DNA from: Saprospiraceae bacterium
GTDB lineage: Bacteria > Bacteroidota > Bacteroidia > Chitinophagales > Saprospiraceae
Assembly: GCA_019187225.1 (NCBI GenBank)
Contig: JABAQQ010000021.1
Span: 5,600-69,599 of the forward strand
Direction of reading: 5' to 3'
Length of the DNA stretch: 64,000 nt
Under the pieces are notes generated by a model that was given only the letters and a program-made list of their open reading frames with translations, did no database searches and had not been told where the DNA came from. Below are positions 62,628 through 64,000 of the stretch, one piece after another. Within the stretch, counting starts at the first letter, position 1. Every line of letters begins with the position of its first letter. The translations under genes were made by a program, and so were the position numbers.

Positions 62628-63017
62628 TCATTTAGGCTCGATCAAATCCCACAAATTCCCGTACAGATCTTCAAAAACGGCCACCGTACCGTACGGCTCT
62701 TCTGCCGGCGGACGTACAAAACGAATGCCCTGTTCGAGCATCCGGTGATAATCGCGCCGGAAATCGTCGGTATACAGAAAAAGGAACACCCGGCCGCCGG
62801 TCTGGTTGCCCACGCGGGTTTGTTGTTCGGCATTGGCGGCTTTGGCCAGCAACAGACGGCATTCCGTCGAGCCCGGCGGCGCCACCAATACCCAACGTTT
62901 GGTCTCGCTCAGAGGAGTGTCCTCGACGAGGATAAAGTTGAGTTTTTCGGTATAGAACCGGATGGCCTCGTCGTAGTCGCGAACGACGAGAGCAATGTGG
63001 GCAATGTATTGTTTCAT
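62628..63017 (-). CDS. VOC/glyoxalase-fold protein
   Basis: This 129-residue protein starts at the ATG at 63017 (MKQYIAHIALVVRDYDEAIR). Seen: 'HIALVVRDYDEAIRFYTEKL' with the first metal-ligand His, 'FLFLYTDDFRRDYHRMLEQG', and 'TVAVFEDLYGNLWDLIEP' with the last Glu ligand. The single betaalphabetabetabeta pair fits VOC enzymes (glyoxalase, bleomycin-resistance, dioxygenase); the particular reaction is unknown. The ATG is immediately preceded by a perfect 72-bp palindrome that fills the gap to the LytTR gene; longer frames starting inside that palindrome are repeat artefacts. Confidence 0.9.
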   Translation of the reverse strand: MKQYIAHIALVVRDYDEAIRFYTEKLNFILVEDTPLSETKRWVLVAPPGSTECRLLLAKAANAEQQTRVGNQTGGRVFLFLYTDDFRRDYHRMLEQGIRFVRPPAEEPYGTVAVFEDLYGNLWDLIEPK

Positions 63018-63089
63018 GAGTGTTTGAGTGTTTGAGTGTTTGAGTGTTTGAGTACTCAAACACTCAAACACTCAAACACTCAAACACTC
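63018..63089. repeat. Perfect 72-bp palindrome of GAGTGTTT units abutting a start codon
   Basis: Four and a half copies of the 8-mer GAGTGTTT (63018-63053) are followed directly by their exact reverse complement (63054-63089), with no loop. The left end touches the ATG of the VOC gene (63017) and the right end is 2 nt from the LytTR stop codon (63092-63094). Transcribed from the LytTR gene, the RNA forms a 36-bp hairpin just before the VOC start. A related GAGTGTTTGAGTG word lies near 54031. Confidence 0.9.
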
Positions 63090-63091
63090 CT

Positions 63092-63847
63092 TCACCTCCC
63101 CAGCCAATCTTTAAAATCCGTCATCCGGTCGCCGCTGACGAACACGTCTTGTTTGGCTTTGGGTGCGAGTTCGAGCTTGAGTTTGCCTTTGAAATGGGTC
63201 AGGGCTGCCTGTATTGCCGAAAACCCGACGAGGTACTGGCGGCTGATGCGGAAAAATTGCTGGGGATCGAGCAGCGAAGTCAGTTTGTCGAGACTGAAAT
63301 CAATGGGCAGGTGCTGGCCTTCTTTCGTGACCATAAAAGTGATCTTTTCATCGGAATAAAAGTAGGCGATGTCCGACGTTTCGATGCTGCGGATCTTATT
63401 GCCCACCGTGATCATAAAGCGCGATTTGTATTCCGGCGCGCGTTGGCCGATGTACTGGAGCAGGGTGTCGAAATCGGGTTTGGAAAACTGTTCCCGCAGG
63501 GCTTTGAACTTGTCCAGAGCCGCCATCAGCTCGACGAGGTTCACCGGCTTCAGCAAATAGTCAATGCTATTGACTTTAAATGCTTTGATCATGTATTCGT
63601 CGTAGGCGGTCGTAAATATGACCGGCGACGTAAGCGGGGCGAGTTCAAAAATTTTGAAACAAAGGTCATCCTCCAGGTGGATGTCCATGAACACGAGATC
63701 GGGCGCATCGTGTTTGCGCAGCCAGTCTACCGATTCCGCTACAGAGGGCAGGGTGGCCAATACATGGATGCTGGAATCGCATTTTTTTAACATTCCCTCC
63801 AGCCGCTGGGCGGTGAGGTTTTCATCTTCGATGATGATAACATTCAT
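63092..63847 (-). CDS. LytTR response regulator
   Basis: This is a 251-residue protein. The receiver has E7-D8, phosphoacceptor Asp55 in 'LVFMDIHLEDDLC', 'VIFTTAYDEYMIKAF' and Lys in 'DYLLKPVNLVELM'. The LytTR DNA-binding domain is at about 145-250 ('FMITVGNKIRSIETSDIAYF', 'LDPQQFFRISRQYLVGFSAI', 'LELAPKAKQDVFVSGDRMTD'). The kinase is probably the partial gene ending at 63944. A tandem 17-bp repeat lies upstream. Downstream it runs straight into the palindrome before the VOC gene. Confidence 0.95.
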   Translation of the reverse strand: MNVIIIEDENLTAQRLEGMLKKCDSSIHVLATLPSVAESVDWLRKHDAPDLVFMDIHLEDDLCFKIFELAPLTSPVIFTTAYDEYMIKAFKVNSIDYLLKPVNLVELMAALDKFKALREQFSKPDFDTLLQYIGQRAPEYKSRFMITVGNKIRSIETSDIAYFYSDEKITFMVTKEGQHLPIDFSLDKLTSLLDPQQFFRISRQYLVGFSAIQAALTHFKGKLKLELAPKAKQDVFVSGDRMTDFKDWLGR

Positions 63848-63865
63848 TTTTTATTGTGCAATTTT

Positions 63866-63899
63866 GATAATGTGGTCAATGTGATAATGTGGTCAATGT
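63866..63899. repeat. Tandem 17-bp direct repeat
   Basis: GATAATGTGGTCAATGT occurs twice head to tail (63866-63882 and 63883-63899) between the LytTR start and the upstream kinase stop. It could be a regulator site or simple slippage. Confidence 0.75.
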
Positions 63900-63943
63900 G
63901 AATAGGGGCCAAAAATGACGTTGGTTGGAGTAAGGTGCCAGAT

Positions 63944-64000
63944 TCACACCAAAAGCAGTGGCAATTTCACTACGAACGCACCATCCTGCTCGCCCGCCCA
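63944..64000 (-). CDS. C-terminal end of a probable sensor histidine kinase (partial)
   Basis: The last 18 codons before a TGA at 63944-63946 read WAGEQDGAFVVKLPLLLV. This resembles the final beta-strand of LytS-type kinases (compare the end of the kinase at 51013, 'DGYYLVKVPLL'). It lies about 100 nt upstream of a LytTR regulator on the same strand, where a cognate kinase is expected. Only 57 nt are visible, so the call depends on position and a short motif. Confidence 0.55.
   Translation of the reverse strand, partial: WAGEQDGAFVVKLPLLLV

Noticed and set aside
63044-63790. Plus-strand frame beginning in the GAGTGTTT palindrome and running antisense to the LytTR gene
   Set aside because: The start consists of repeat words (SNTQTLKHSNT) and the rest is the shadow of a well-supported LytTR regulator.

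Overview
The window is a stretch of chromosome from a member of the Bacteroidota, most likely a Saprospiria/Lewinella-Haliscomenobacter-like marine or sludge bacterium. This rests on several features: type IX secretion (T9SS) C-terminal sorting domains on at least three proteins, SprB-type repeats, TAnnTTTG -7 promoter boxes, A/T-rich leaders without clear Shine-Dalgarno sites, effector-associated (EAD) and CHAT domains, LytS/LytTR signalling pairs, and many lineage-typical intergenic hairpin repeats. I assign no species. No rRNA, tRNA, CRISPR array, IS element or prophage was seen.

Layout. 1-17.3 kb is one enormous minus-strand gene running off the left edge, at least 5,772 residues of parallel beta-helix blocks followed by HYR modules. 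About 1 kb of non-coding DNA and a long-form GAPDH follow (18.3-19.8 kb). Next come a 1,312-residue SprB/T9SS protein (20.1-24.0 kb), two tandem phage-tail-collar-like proteins (24.4-25.5 kb) and a repeat-rich gap. The 26-31.6 kb stretch carries an LRR protein, a 1-Cys peroxiredoxin, a beta-propeller lipoprotein and a LuxR-type response regulator with its TPR histidine kinase. The 31.6-33.4 kb stretch is decayed, with an AAA-ATPase remnant and a truncated alpha-oxoamine synthase around a small membrane protein. A metal-binding-motif lipoprotein and a CHAT-TPR protein divergent from an ECF sigma/anti-sigma-like pair occupy 33.6-39.3 kb. The 39.3-44.8 kb stretch has a T9SS protein, YceI, ribosomal protein L19, a reductase and two lipoproteins.

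The centrepiece is 45.2-48.6 kb: a SIR2-EAD protein followed after 5 nt by a membrane-anchored nSTAND NTPase with C-terminal leucine-rich repeats. This looks like a compact NLR-like, probably defensive, two-gene system. A second regulatory region (50.1-57.1 kb) holds another ECF sigma factor, a Reg_prop/LytS kinase, an AraC regulator and a LytTR/LytS pair. Then come secreted or metabolic genes (two alpha/beta hydrolases, a fatty acid hydroxylase, a vanadium-haloperoxidase-like protein, a PhnD-like binding protein, a VOC protein). The window ends with another LytTR regulator and the last 18 codons of a probable kinase.

How things connect. Three minus-strand promoters (near 45.0, 50.8 and 55.1 kb) share one architecture: two CATTC direct repeats exactly 21 bp apart, then a TTTG -33 box, then 20-21 bp, then a CAnnTTTG -7 box. 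They precede a small peptide ORF divergent from the SIR2-nSTAND operon, an ECF sigma gene and an AraC gene. The repeat spacing matches that of LytTR-type activators, so these loci may form one local regulon with the LytTR systems encoded here.
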